Shown: positions 1 through 8,560, counted from the stretch's first letter. The stretch: DNA of 64,000 nt from an uncultured Bacteroidia bacterium (GCA_902789245.1 CADAND010000008.1:54054-118053); one strand, 5' to 3'. Numbers and translations are program-made. The notes: a model not told the origin generated them from the sequence alone.

Positions 1-149
1 ACAGCCGTTTCTACACCATCTCTTCCCACGAGGCTATCGATCGTGGTGACAAAGTTGGTTTCGTCGCTGGCAAGAACGAGTTCTTCCCTTATCCGACTTC
101 CGTGATGGACAAGAACCCGAACCTTGTCCAGAACCCGGGCTGGGAATAA
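1..149 (+). CDS. SusD/RagB-family outer-membrane lipoprotein, C-terminal fragment
   Basis: Only the last 48 codons lie in the window; the gene starts upstream. The translation ends in FFPYPTSVMDKNPNLVQNPGWE-like sequence, the usual SusD ending in which Phe/Pro-rich residues precede an N-P-N-L-x-Q-N-P-G-Y/W terminus. The complete SusD at 3523-5217 ends almost the same way (NPNLVQNPGY), so the two are paralogues. SusD proteins are surface lipoproteins that bind glycan or peptide and cap a SusC transporter. A terminator-like hairpin follows at 193-224, so this gene closes the upstream operon. Confident in family; substrate unknown. Confidence 0.85.
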   Translation, partial: SRFYTISSHEAIDRGDKVGFVAGKNEFFPYPTSVMDKNPNLVQNPGWE

Positions 150-192
150 TAGACGCCTATTCGTTCTACATACGAATAATTTGTTAGTGGTT

Positions 193-224
193 GGGAGGCA
201 CCCTGTGAAGGCTGCCTCCCTTTT
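193..224 (+). terminator. Rho-independent terminator after the upstream SusD gene
   Basis: Eight-base-pair stem GGGAGGCA (193-200) with TGCCTCCC (213-220), followed by TTTTATT. It lies 44 nt after the SusD stop and before the next SusC promoter. Confidence 0.8.
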
Positions 225-301
225 ATTAAAAATCCGTACTTTCTGACCGAATAATTATAAAAAACAACCGAGAATTTTCTCAGAATAACCGCGCTATTTA
301 T

Positions 302-309
302 TATATTTG
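302..309 (+). promoter_or_regulatory. Bacteroidota -7 promoter box (TATATTTG) for the SusC-SusD pair
   Basis: TATATTTG matches the Bacteroidota sigma-ABfr -7 consensus TAnnTTTG. It lies 65 nt upstream of the SusC start at 375 and downstream of the terminator at 193-224. No clean -33 TTTG is visible. Confidence 0.5.
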
Positions 310-374
310 CGTGTTCGAATTCGTTCGAGCGCATGGGACCCGCAACCCTTTTTAACCAAAATATTATTAATTCT

Positions 375-3300
375 ATGACCAAACAATTGTTTGCGAAGGC
401 GGCAACGGTCATCATGATCTTTGCTGCAAGTCTCTTGGGAATGAGCTCAGCTCTCGCCCAGAATCCTGCCATTCGCGGTAATGTGGTCGATTCCGGCAAC
501 CAGCCGGTGATCGGCGCAGCCGTCGTGGTGCCCGGCACCACCAATGGCGTCACGACGGATCTCGACGGTAAATTCGAAATCCGTGTCGCTCCCGGCACTA
601 CGCTGGAAGTTTCCTGCATCGGTTACACCACCAAGCGCGTTTCCGCCGCCAACGGTATGACCATCGTTCTCGAAGACGACGCAGAAATGCTCGAAGAGAC
701 CGTCGTCATCGGTTACGGCGTCCAGAAAAAGAGCGACCTGACCGGCTCCGTGGCCTCCGTCCGCGAGGACGACCTGCAGAACCGCTCCACGTCCGACGCT
801 GCCGCCGCCCTCCAGGGCAAGGCTGCCGGCGTGCAGGTCATCCAAGCTTCCGGTGCTCCGGGCAAGGCCGCTGAAATCCGCGTCCGTGGTTACTCCTCCA
901 ACTCCGGAAACATCGGACCGCTCCTCATCGTGGACGGCCTGAAGGTGGACAACATCCAGTACCTGGATCCGGAAATGATCGAGTCCATGGAGGTCCTGAA
1001 GGATGCTGCCTCCGCTGCCATCTATGGTGCCGAGGCCGGTAACGGTGTCGTGCTCATCACCACCAAGTCCGGCAAGAAGGGCGAGGGCAAGGTTTTCTAC
1101 AACGGCCAGTTCACCCTCTCCAGCCTGTCTCGTAAGCTTGACATTATGAACGCCGCCGACTACATCGCCTTCGAGAAGAAGTGCGGTTACCTGAGCGATC
1201 AGGCTCTCAGCGATGCCCATTACGACGGGCTCGATGTGAACTGGAGCAATGAAATCTTCACTCCGACCTGGAGCAACCGCCACACGGTGGGCTTCTCCGG
1301 TGGCAACGACCGTGGCAATCTCTTCGTCTCCCTGAACAACGTCCACAACAACGGTATCGTCCGTGGTGACAAGGATGTGTACGATCGTCTGACCTTCCAG
1401 GTTAACGCCGACTACAAGATCAAGGATTGGCTGACCGTCGGCGTCAACAACTCCATCGAGCGCTGGAGCACCAGATCCGTGTCCGAGGCGAACGACAACG
1501 GCTCCTTCATGCTGTCCGCCATCACTTCTTCTCCTTTGTTCCCTGCCGCTGGCGACCGGGCTCTGCTCGAGAAGTACTATGCGAATATGATCGACTATGA
1601 GAAGAAAGGATATACCCTGATCACCGACCCTGATTCCGGCCTGTATTGGCTTCCTCCCCGTATCGGTTCCACCCAGTCCGGCCACCCGTTCGTGCAGCGT
1701 GATGCGACCGACAGCAAGAGCAGCGGCTTCAGCATCCGTGGCGTCGCCTACCTGAACTTCATGCCGTTCAAGGGCTTCGTGTTCACGTCCCGCTTCGGCT
1801 ATCGGATCTCCCAGAACAACAGTCACAGCTATTCTGCTCCTTACTACAGCAGCAATACGGTGAAGTCCGACAACTACAGCATTTCCGCCTCGGCCAACAA
1901 TGGTTGGTACTACCAGTGGGAGAACTTCATCAACTACAACCGCACCTTCGGCAAGCACGATGTCGGCGCGATGGCCGGTATGTCCTATATCGAGAACAAC
2001 TGGGACAACGTCAGCGCTTCCGCTTCCGGTACCGACATCCTCAAGGGCTATGCCGAGAACTTCCGTTATCTGGACTACCTGCTGTCCGACGGCGTCACCA
2101 AGAACATGAACAATGCTCCCGGCCGTTCCGCCAGCCTGTCCTACTTCGGTCGTCTCTCCTATTCCTATGACAACCGCTACAGCATCCAGGCCAACTTCCG
2201 CGCCGATGCGTTCGACTCCTCCAAGCTTCCGTTCAACAAGAAGTGGGGCTACTTCCCGTCGGTGTCCGCTGGCTGGACCATCAGCAACGAGCCGTTCTTC
2301 AAGAACAACGTGGACCGCAGCGTGGTCTCCTTCCTGAAGCTTCGCGCCAGCTGGGGTATCAACGGTAACATCAACGTGCTGAACAACTACCCGTACTCCA
2401 CGTCGATCATGGCCAACGCCGTGTACTATCAGTACGATCCTACCAGCCCGACCCTGTCGATGGGTTCCATCCCTTCCGGTCTTGCGAATCCTGATCTGAA
2501 GTGGGAGACCTCCGTCCAGCTCGACTTCGGTCTTGACGCCCGTCTGTTCAACAACCGCCTGACCATCGGTATCGATTACTTCAACAAGGACACCAAGGAC
2601 CTGCTGGTCGGTGTGAGCCCTGTGAAGGAAGTCGGTCTTCCTGCCTTCGGTGACCTGGGTGTCGCCACCAACGTGACGATGAACGCCGGTTCCGTGAACA
2701 ACCGCGGTGTCGAGCTTGAGCTCGGCTGGCGTGACCAGATCGGTGACTTCAGCTACGCCATCAACGGCAACGCCTCCTGGCTGAAGAATACGGTCACCTA
2801 TGTCGAGCCCACCGTCGGCCAGATTACCGGCCGCGTCCCGCAGGGCTGCGAAATGGGTACCTACTTCGAGCAGGGCCACAGCATCTGGTACCTCCTCGGT
2901 TATCAGGCTGTTGGCTTCGACGACGAGGGCAACGCCCTGTACCGCACCGCTGACGGTGGCCAGACCGCCTCTCCTTCGCAGTCCGACCGCGTTGACCTGG
3001 GTTCCGGTATTCCTAAGTTTACCTACGGTCTGACCATCAACCTCAGCTGGAAGAATTTCGACCTCACGATCTTCGGTAACGGTATCGCAGGCAGCAAGAT
3101 TTTCCCGACGTCCTGGCGTCCTGACCGCAAGGAGTGCAACACCTACTCCTACTACTGGGCCAACTCCTGGGACAATCCTGCTGTGACCAAGGCCAACGCC
3201 AAGTTCCCGGCTGCCGACAAGTGGTCCACGCAGGCCTTCTCCTCCACGCTGACCCTCTTCGACGGTTCCTACTTCAAGATCAAGCAGATCCAGTTGGGTT

Positions 3301-3503
3301 ACACCCTGCCGAAGCAGCTGACCCAGAAGGCCAAGATCAACAACCTCCGCATCTTCGCCGCCCTGGACAACTACATTACCTTCACCAACTACATCGGGCT
3401 GGATCCGGAGACGGCTACCAACGGTGGCTCCGCCGCCGGTATTGACATGGGTAACTACCCGACTGCCAAGTCCCTGATTCTCGGTGTCAACCTCGAGTTC
3501 TAA
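375..3503 (+). CDS. SusC/RagA-family TonB-dependent outer-membrane transporter
   Basis: A 1042-residue TonB-dependent receptor that should import an oligosaccharide or peptide captured by its SusD partner. I chose ATG 375 because it gives a clean signal peptide (MTKQLFAKAATVIMIFAASL, ending near SSALAQ); an in-frame ATG at 333 would only add an odd leader. After the signal come a carboxypeptidase-regulatory-like domain (about residues 30-110, with TDLDGKFEIRV), the plug (ETVVIGYGVQKKSDLTGSV, then VRGYSSN, LLIVDG and EVLKDAASAAIYG) and a long beta-barrel ending in a hydrophobic GVNLEF. No STN domain is seen. The SusD gene follows after 19 nt. No CAZyme, protease or regulator is adjacent, so the substrate cannot be read from context. 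Confidence 0.93.
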   Translation: MTKQLFAKAATVIMIFAASLLGMSSALAQNPAIRGNVVDSGNQPVIGAAVVVPGTTNGVTTDLDGKFEIRVAPGTTLEVSCIGYTTKRVSAANGMTIVLEDDAEMLEETVVIGYGVQKKSDLTGSVASVREDDLQNRSTSDAAAALQGKAAGVQVIQASGAPGKAAEIRVRGYSSNSGNIGPLLIVDGLKVDNIQYLDPEMIESMEVLKDAASAAIYGAEAGNGVVLITTKSGKKGEGKVFYNGQFTLSSLSRKLDIMNAADYIAFEKKCGYLSDQALSDAHYDGLDVNWSNEIFTPTWSNRHTVGFSGGNDRGNLFVSLNNVHNNGIVRGDKDVYDRLTFQVNADYKIKDWLTVGVNNSIERWSTRSVSEANDNGSFMLSAITSSPLFPAAGDRALLEKYYANMIDYEKKGYTLITDPDSGLYWLPPRIGSTQSGHPFVQRDATDSKSSGFSIRGVAYLNFMPFKGFVFTSRFGYRISQNNSHSYSAPYYSSNTVKSDNYSISASANNGWYYQWENFINYNRTFGKHDVGAMAGMSYIENNWDNVSASASGTDILKGYAENFRYLDYLLSDGVTKNMNNAPGRSASLSYFGRLSYSYDNRYSIQANFRADAFDSSKLPFNKKWGYFPSVSAGWTISNEPFFKNNVDRSVVSFLKLRASWGINGNINVLNNYPYSTSIMANAVYYQYDPTSPTLSMGSIPSGLANPDLKWETSVQLDFGLDARLFNNRLTIGIDYFNKDTKDLLVGVSPVKEVGLPAFGDLGVATNVTMNAGSVNNRGVELELGWRDQIGDFSYAINGNASWLKNTVTYVEPTVGQITGRVPQGCEMGTYFEQGHSIWYLLGYQAVGFDDEGNALYRTADGGQTASPSQSDRVDLGSGIPKFTYGLTINLSWKNFDLTIFGNGIAGSKIFPTSWRPDRKECNTYSYYWANSWDNPAVTKANAKFPAADKWSTQAFSSTLTLFDGSYFKIKQIQLGYTLPKQLTQKAKINNLRIFAALDNYITFTNYIGLDPETATNGGSAAGIDMGNYPTAKSLILGVNLEF

Positions 3504-3522
3504 TCTTAGAATGACTACGAAT

Positions 3523-5217
3523 ATGAAAAAGATATTTATCGCCCTGACCGTTGCAGCCGCTTCCCTGATGTTCGTGGGATGTGAGAGTCGCCTGGATATC
3601 CCCCGCAAGGGTGTGATCGACATGTCGACCTTCTACCAGACCGACGCCGATGCCGAATCCGCGCTCGTGGCTGCCTATTATACCGCCGGCCGTTTCCTCT
3701 CCAACACGATGTGGACCACCGCCGGTTGGAACGACTGCCCGTTCCTCTCCATGTGGGAGTACGCCTCCGACGAGATTTTCGTCGCCGGTTCCGATAAGAC
3801 CGACGGCCAGTCTGGTAACGAAATCCAGGCTTTCCGTGCGGACTACAACAACTCCTTGATTGCAGGTACGTATGAGTGCTACTACATGATCATCAAGGCC
3901 GCCAACGACGTGATCGATCATTTCGCCGAGGCTGCCGACACGCAGGTCAAGAAGCGCTGCGTGGCCGAGGCCCGCATCCTCCGCGCCCAGGCTCAGCTGC
4001 TCCTCGCCCTCGCCTGGGGCACCCCTCCGATTGTCGAGAGCAACCTGGCCGGTGACGCCAAGCCGGAGAATGCCGCCTCTCAGGACGCTGTCCTCCAGTG
4101 GGTCGCCGACGAGTGCGACAAGGCCATCCCTGACCTGACCTCCAAGACTTCTGTCGATGACAAGAAGGGCGCCGTGAAGGTTACGAAGGAGTTTGCTTAT
4201 GCCCTCAAGGGCAAAGCCCTCATCAGCAAGCACGACTATGCCGGTGCGAAGACCGCTCTCAAGGAAGTTATCGATTCCAAGCTCTACAAGCTGGTTCCGG
4301 GTGATCAGATGGCTTCCCTGAACCACAACAGCGGCCGCGCTTCTACCGAGGCGGTGTTCGAGCTCAACTTCCAGTTCTTTGACGGCATGAATGCCTATGG
4401 CCGTACGCAGCCGAACTTCCGCTGGCTGTGGTCCTGGCGTTCCGACCACATGAACTCGCCGACCGGCGATGGTTCCGAGCTGGTCGTCGGCGGCTGGGGC
4501 TGGGTCAACCCTTCCCAGAAGTTCGTGAACAAGATTCTTGAGTATGACGGCATGGATTCCTATCGCCGCAAGGCTTGGATCAAGAGCTATGACGAAGTGC
4601 TCTACGATATGCCGTACACCTCCGACAAGGACGGTGTCGACAAGAAGACGGACAAGACCCGTGGTGTCATGGATTCCGGTCTTTACGGTCACGTCGGTTA
4701 CTTCATGTGGAAGCGTCTCTTCCGCCAGGAGGACCGCGTGATGGCCGACGGCAACGTCGCCAACTGGAACCTCACCCTCATGCGTTACGCCGAGGTGCTC
4801 CTTCTCTATGCAGAGTGCTGCGCCCAGACCAACGATGACGGCAGCGGCCTCGCCGCCCTGAAGCTCGTCAACGAGCGTGCCGGTTCCAAGACTCCGGTCA
4901 CGGTGTGCGACATGAAGACGGTCAAGTCTGAGAAGTTCCTCGAGGGCTGGCTGGACGGCACCCGCTTCCAGGATCTCATCCGTTGGGGTGATGCCGCGAC
5001 GGAGCTTGCCGACAACGGTAAGTACTATCCCACCTTCTACGATGCAATGTCCAAGAAGGGCGAAGCGGAACACCGCGGCTACATCGACGAAAGCGATGCT
5101 GATTGGTGCGCCAAGCTCTACAATGTCGGTTTCAAGACCGGTAAGAGCGAGCTCTTCCCGTTCCCGTTCAACGAAATGCAGCTGAACCCGAACCTGGTCC
5201 AGAACCCTGGCTATTAA
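3523..5217 (+). CDS. SusD/RagB-family nutrient-binding lipoprotein
   Basis: 564 residues from ATG 3523; ATG 3511 is an in-frame alternative only four codons upstream. The start gives MKKIFIALTVAAASLMFVGC, a lipoprotein signal with the lipobox Cys at position 20. TPR-like helices follow (for example AEARILRAQAQLLLALAWGTPP and the LMRYAEVLLLYAECCAQ region typical of SusD), ending in LFPFPFNEMQLNPNLVQNPGY. SusD proteins sit on the cell surface over the SusC barrel. It is co-transcribed with the SusC gene just upstream and followed by a strong terminator at 5240-5271. Its C-terminus closely resembles that of the SusD fragment at 1-149, which points to tandem duplication of SusC/D pairs. Confidence 0.93.
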   Translation: MKKIFIALTVAAASLMFVGCESRLDIPRKGVIDMSTFYQTDADAESALVAAYYTAGRFLSNTMWTTAGWNDCPFLSMWEYASDEIFVAGSDKTDGQSGNEIQAFRADYNNSLIAGTYECYYMIIKAANDVIDHFAEAADTQVKKRCVAEARILRAQAQLLLALAWGTPPIVESNLAGDAKPENAASQDAVLQWVADECDKAIPDLTSKTSVDDKKGAVKVTKEFAYALKGKALISKHDYAGAKTALKEVIDSKLYKLVPGDQMASLNHNSGRASTEAVFELNFQFFDGMNAYGRTQPNFRWLWSWRSDHMNSPTGDGSELVVGGWGWVNPSQKFVNKILEYDGMDSYRRKAWIKSYDEVLYDMPYTSDKDGVDKKTDKTRGVMDSGLYGHVGYFMWKRLFRQEDRVMADGNVANWNLTLMRYAEVLLLYAECCAQTNDDGSGLAALKLVNERAGSKTPVTVCDMKTVKSEKFLEGWLDGTRFQDLIRWGDAATELADNGKYYPTFYDAMSKKGEAEHRGYIDESDADWCAKLYNVGFKTGKSELFPFPFNEMQLNPNLVQNPGY

Positions 5218-5239
5218 CAGTCGATTCCGACTATATGTC

Positions 5240-5271
5240 AAAGGAGCCGCGCCTGAAGCGCGGCTCCTTTT
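5240..5271 (+). terminator. Strong rho-independent terminator after SusC-SusD
   Basis: A 13-bp stem pairs 5240-5252 (AAAGGAGCCGCGC) with 5258-5270 (GCGCGGCTCCTTT) around a 5-nt loop. T-rich sequence follows, 22 nt after the SusD stop. Confidence 0.9.
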
Positions 5272-5282
5272 GTGTAAATGGT

Positions 5283-5412
5283 AAAATTAAAACGGGTTAC
5301 GCTCACGCGGAACCCGTTTCCCACAATACAATTAACCAAAATCTACCACCCGTGTTTTGCGAAGAGGCAGGCCCGGGTGAATGCCCACCGTCATAGTGTT
5401 ATTCTAGTTTGA
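5283..5412 (-). ncRNA. Candidate standalone small RNA, about 130 nt
   Basis: On the minus strand a perfect TACCTTTG -7 box (5418-5425), with TTTA near the -33 position, is followed about 100 nt later by a textbook terminator. That terminator has an AACGGGTT/AACCCGTT stem (5291-5298 with 5311-5318), extra CGC/GCG pairs, a GTGA loop and a T-rich tail. Between them is no credible ORF, but there is an internal CACCCG/CGGGTG stem closing a loop with a small TGC/GCA hairpin. The transcript would converge on the SusD terminator. I could not match it to SRP RNA, tmRNA or RNase P RNA. The 6S-like RNA is at 15422, so it is probably not 6S. It could belong to a described Bacteroidales RNA motif that I cannot verify. 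Confidence 0.6.
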
Positions 5413-5417
5413 CGATA

Positions 5418-5425
5418 CAAAGGTA
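5418..5425 (-). promoter_or_regulatory. Promoter -7 box (TACCTTTG) of the minus-strand small RNA
   Basis: Plus-strand CAAAGGTA reads TACCTTTG on the minus strand, an exact TAnnTTTG match. The predicted start is near 5412. Confidence 0.6.
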
Positions 5426-5667
5426 TTTCTTTTTTTTGTAGGTAAATTTCACGGAAAGACCAATAACAAGCAATTCTGTTTCAAAAGTCGGATTGTGCAG
5501 ATAATGAACGGTTTCGGCTGCGCCGGCCGAAACGGGTGTACAGGATGCCGGCAGATTGTCCACCCGGCTTTTTCCCGTTATTTCCGGGCATGAAGCAGAA
5601 TTGACGGGAATTGGTCCGCGAGTGATAGTTCTCCCGGGCCCGGGCCGTCGAATCTCGTTTTTTTGTG
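5426..5667. other. Gene-free stretch with stacked hairpins
   Basis: I see no credible protein gene here. It holds GTTTCGGC/GCCGAAAC (about 5513-5532) and a GGGTG...CACCC hairpin around 5535-5570 followed by GCTTTTT, which would read as a weak plus-strand terminator. A CCCGGGCCCGGG palindrome lies at 5633-5644. These may be part of a short transcript or repeat debris. Confidence 0.4.
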
Positions 5668-5675
5668 TATATTTG
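5668..5675 (+). promoter_or_regulatory. -7 box (TATATTTG) directly before the aminotransferase
   Basis: TATATTTG ends 4 nt before ATG 5680. Transcription would begin at or next to the start codon, giving a leaderless or near-leaderless mRNA. Confidence 0.45.
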
Positions 5676-5679
5676 CGAT

Positions 5680-6876
5680 ATGGAAATCTCGCAGCGAGCA
5701 CAGAATATGCCGTCTTCCCCGATCCGGAAGCTGGCTCCGTATGCCGACGCGGCCAAGCGCAACGGCGTACACGTCTATCACCTCAATATCGGTCAGCCGG
5801 ATATCAAGACCCCGCAGTGCGGTCTCGACGCCCTCAAGGCCGTGGACCGCAGCATCCTGGAGTACAGCCCCTCCGACGGCTATCTCTCGCTGCGCACCAA
5901 GATGGTCCAGTACTACGCTGAGTACGGGATTTACCTTTCTCCGGAGGAGATCATCGTCACCACCGGCGGCTCCGAAGCGGTGCTGTTCGCTTTCCTGGCG
6001 TGCCTCGGGCCGGGCGACGAAGTGATCGTCACGGACCCGTTCTATGCCAACTACATGGCCTTCGCCATTTCCGTGGGCGCCGTGATCAAGAGCGTCAAGA
6101 CGAACATCGAGGACGGCTTCCGCCTGCCCTCCGTGGAGGCGTTCGAGGAGCAGATCACCCCGCGCACCAAGGCCATCCTCATCTGCAACCCCAACAACCC
6201 GACGGGCTACCTCTATACCCGCAAGGAGATGCAGCGCCTGCGCGATATCGTCAAGAAGCACAATCTCTTCCTGTTCAGCGACGAGGTGTACCGTGAGTTC
6301 ATCTACACGGGCATGCCCTACATTTCCGCCTTCCACATGGAGGGGATCGAGGAGAATGTCGTGCTGTTTGACTCCGTGTCCAAGCGCTACTCGGAATGCG
6401 GCATCCGCATCGGCTGCCTCTGCACGAAGAACAAGGCCGTGCGCGACGCGGTGATGAAGTTCTGCCAGGCGCGCCTGTCCCCGCCGCTGCTCGGCCAGAT
6501 CGTGGCCGAGGCGTCGCTGGGCGTGCAGAAGGAGTATCTGCACGGCGTCTATGAGGAGTACCTGGAGCGACGCAACTTCCTGATTGACGGGCTGAACAAG
6601 ATCCCCGGCGTGTATTCGCCCATCCCGATGGGCGCCTTCTACACGATGGCGAAGCTCCCGGTCGATGATGCGGAGAAGTTCTGCATCTGGTGCCTGCGCG
6701 ACTTCCAGTACGAAGGAGCCACGGTGATGATGGCGCCCGGCGCCGGCTTCTACACCGAGCCCGGCGAGGGTCGGCAGGAAGTCCGCATCGCCTACGTCCT
6801 CTGCAAGGAGGACCTCGCCAAAGCCCTGGTCGTCCTCCAAAAAGCCCTCGAATCCTACCCCGGCCGCACCGAATAG
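5680..6876 (+). CDS. PLP-dependent aminotransferase, class I/II (aspartate aminotransferase fold)
   Basis: 398 residues, a normal length for a fold-type I aminotransferase. The start MEISQRAQNMPSSPIRKLAP fits the family; a GTG at 5665 would put the promoter box inside the coding sequence. Visible signatures are NIGQPDI near the N-terminus, the cofactor-binding TTGGSEA and NPNNPTG, SDEVYREF, and SVSKRYSECGIRIG with the probable Schiff-base lysine at about residue 235. It should transfer an amino group between an amino acid and a 2-oxo acid in the cytoplasm. The exact substrate (aspartate, aromatic or branched amino acids) cannot be decided. It is not in an obvious operon: hairpins lie upstream and the Y1-transposase cassette lies convergent downstream. 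Confidence 0.9.
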   Translation: MEISQRAQNMPSSPIRKLAPYADAAKRNGVHVYHLNIGQPDIKTPQCGLDALKAVDRSILEYSPSDGYLSLRTKMVQYYAEYGIYLSPEEIIVTTGGSEAVLFAFLACLGPGDEVIVTDPFYANYMAFAISVGAVIKSVKTNIEDGFRLPSVEAFEEQITPRTKAILICNPNNPTGYLYTRKEMQRLRDIVKKHNLFLFSDEVYREFIYTGMPYISAFHMEGIEENVVLFDSVSKRYSECGIRIGCLCTKNKAVRDAVMKFCQARLSPPLLGQIVAEASLGVQKEYLHGVYEEYLERRNFLIDGLNKIPGVYSPIPMGAFYTMAKLPVDDAEKFCIWCLRDFQYEGATVMMAPGAGFYTEPGEGRQEVRIAYVLCKEDLAKALVVLQKALESYPGRTE

Positions 6877-6982
6877 AACCTTCCCGGCTACGTCTTCCCG
6901 ACCTGACCGGTTTTCTTCCATTTTCGGCCTGGCCTGCCGCCTGGCCCTCGTCCTGCCACCGGCCTGGAATCCGGAACAGAAC

Positions 6983-7058
6983 AAGGCCCAAAACAGTTAC
7001 GGAATCGCAAATTTGCGATTCCGTAACAATAAATGTCGTTTTTCTGTTACCGATTCGG
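6983..7058 (+). repeat. Palindromic repeat next to Y1 transposase 1 (left copy)
   Basis: The core is a perfect 32-bp palindrome at 6996-7027 whose left half is GTTACGGAATCGCAAA. It is followed by an AT-rich spacer and a third half-site (TTTTCTGTTACCGATTC). A diverged copy in the same orientation lies at 8643-8716. The repeat includes the stop codon of the transposase gene (7047-7049). Confidence 0.8.
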
Positions 7059-7997
7059 ATTCTGAGCGGAGCAGGGGACTCCTTTTTTGTATGAAGCGGG
7101 GAAGAGCGCTTCCAGAACCGTCGGGTCCATCTTCAATATGCGTTTGATTTGACGTGGGGCGGCTTTGTAATCGAAGTGCAATTTCCTGGCCAGGGTATTC
7201 TTTGCTTCCGGGGGCAGGCTGGTCAGGCTACGCACGCCGTATTCCTGGGCCGCTAGTGTACGCGCTACGCCGAACATCTCTTCGTCTGTCAGGTATGCCG
7301 TATCCGCCAGCCGCTTGGCGATGCCGCTCCCGGCTTCTTGATTCCTGCTCAAGAGCCGGAAGTACTGATGGGCGTTGCGATAGTACGCTTCTCCTTCCTG
7401 GATGGAGCAAAAAGAGAGCGGATGGATCATCTGCCCCGTAACCTCGTACTCCTTAGGTAATTCAATCAGCCTGCCGTGGTAGAGTTTCCGTTGCTCCGGC
7501 TGGGATAGGGAGGATAATCGGATTCTTGGCACCGCGGCCAGCAGGGGATTGAAATAGTATACGCCTGCACTCCACGGGTAGGAATATGGAGTATGCTCAG
7601 GCTGAACGACATAACCGTTCCGGTTGACGTACACGATTTCGTTGCGCAGGGCTTGCAGGTCGGGAATCTCGAAGGCGTCCGGAACGAGCGCCGACAAATC
7701 CGGATATCGTCCCTGCCCGGCCAGGAAACGCTTCAGCCGTTTCCTGTAAAGTGCGAAAAACGAAAGCGCATCCTCCCGGCTTCCTGCCAGGATGATGTGA
7801 AAGTGATTGTTCATCAGCGTGAAAGTGACAATCCGCAAGCTTGGAAACGCCGCCAGGCAGACTGCCATCAGGTTCATGCCGACGATGAAATCCTCCGGGG
7901 ATGTAAAGATGATTTCTGTCAGATCTCCCGGCGTGTAGATGTGCCAATAGGGGCCCTTGCTGCGAAAGTCGAATTCGCAGACTTCATCGTTTCTCAT
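7047..7997 (-). CDS. REP-associated tyrosine (Y1, HUH) transposase-like protein, copy 1
   Basis: 316 residues. The N-terminal half matches the IS200/Y1 fold: the HUH motif is seen in TLMNNHFHIILAG, and a candidate catalytic tyrosine in EIVYVNRNGYV. The C-terminal third is a helical domain resembling the DnaA-like C-terminus common in Bacteroidota Y1 proteins (LTDEEMFGVARTLAAQEYG...). This architecture is that of RAYT proteins, which nick and rejoin single-stranded DNA at palindromic REP sequences. Its stop codon lies inside a palindromic repeat (6983-7058). A SANT-like gene sits 11 nt upstream on the same strand, probably co-transcribed. A second, diverged homologue is at 26350-27240. Both HUH histidines and the Tyr are present, so it may be active. 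Confidence 0.8.
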   Translation of the reverse strand: MRNDEVCEFDFRSKGPYWHIYTPGDLTEIIFTSPEDFIVGMNLMAVCLAAFPSLRIVTFTLMNNHFHIILAGSREDALSFFALYRKRLKRFLAGQGRYPDLSALVPDAFEIPDLQALRNEIVYVNRNGYVVQPEHTPYSYPWSAGVYYFNPLLAAVPRIRLSSLSQPEQRKLYHGRLIELPKEYEVTGQMIHPLSFCSIQEGEAYYRNAHQYFRLLSRNQEAGSGIAKRLADTAYLTDEEMFGVARTLAAQEYGVRSLTSLPPEAKNTLARKLHFDYKAAPRQIKRILKMDPTVLEALFPASYKKGVPCSAQNPNR

Positions 7998-8008
7998 CCG
8001 TGACTGGA

Positions 8009-8560
8009 TTAAGCCCTTCTCGGGACACCGGCTTCTATCCCCAGATTGACCCCCAGGCGGCCAAGACGCAGCTTGATGGCATTGGCATTCCGGCCGAATT
8101 TGTGGCCCAGTTCATTCCAGTGGACCTTTTTCTCCCCCTCGGAGGCTATCGCATACTGGCTGAGTAACTCGGCGTCTTCTTCCGGGGTCCATTTTTGGTA
8201 AGCCTTTGGGAATCGGGCCCTGAATCCTTCCTGCTGCATCCGGAAAAGGTCCAGAAAATCGGAAAACCGGCGGTACCTGTCTTTATCCGTGTTCCCGGCC
8301 AGCCATCCCTCCAATTCTCCGGCCTCGGTCTGTTCGTAGATTTGCTTCAGCAGGAATGGAGCCAGTCCGCAGACCTGCTTGTCGAAGCTGATTCTTTTCC
8401 CGGAATCCTTTGCGGTGCTGGCAAGGAGCTTTCCCACTTCTGCGAAGGCTTCATGCATTAAATCTTCTACGGCATCTTGTGCGGCAGATCGGAGCGGCGA
8501 GAGAATCTCGCGCATCTGGGCCTCCAGGGAGGAGGCAGGAAGGGTTTCAATAGTTTCCAT
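8009..8560 (-). CDS. Protein with a C-terminal Myb/SANT-like DNA-binding domain
   Basis: 183 residues. The N-terminal 115 residues are helical and unrecognised. Residues from about 122 read KWTPEEDAELLSQYA, then WNELGHKFGRNANAIKLRLG, a Trp-spaced Myb/SANT-type helix-turn-helix seen in many bacterial proteins. It is immediately upstream of the Y1 transposase gene (11-nt gap, same strand), and the pair is bracketed by the two copies of the palindromic repeat. A role in repeat recognition or in regulating the transposase is inference from position. The second Y1 transposase in the window lacks such a partner. Confidence 0.6.
   Translation of the reverse strand: METIETLPASSLEAQMREILSPLRSAAQDAVEDLMHEAFAEVGKLLASTAKDSGKRISFDKQVCGLAPFLLKQIYEQTEAGELEGWLAGNTDKDRYRRFSDFLDLFRMQQEGFRARFPKAYQKWTPEEDAELLSQYAIASEGEKKVHWNELGHKFGRNANAIKLRLGRLGVNLGIEAGVPRRA

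Noticed and set aside
447-3623. A >1000-codon open frame on the minus strand opposite the first SusC gene
   Set aside because: It is a GC-rich antisense shadow: no signal peptide, motif or family pattern, whereas the plus strand has the full TonB-receptor architecture.
5283-5412. Reading the minus-strand small RNA as SRP RNA or 6S RNA
   Set aside because: The GGAAGGAAGC SRP loop is absent, and the 6S-like fold with its typical zapA neighbour is at 15422-15576.
6877-6982. A further copy of the structured repeat (ACCGGTTTTCTTCC... region)
   Set aside because: Only short words are shared with 26151-26350 and no hairpin order is kept.
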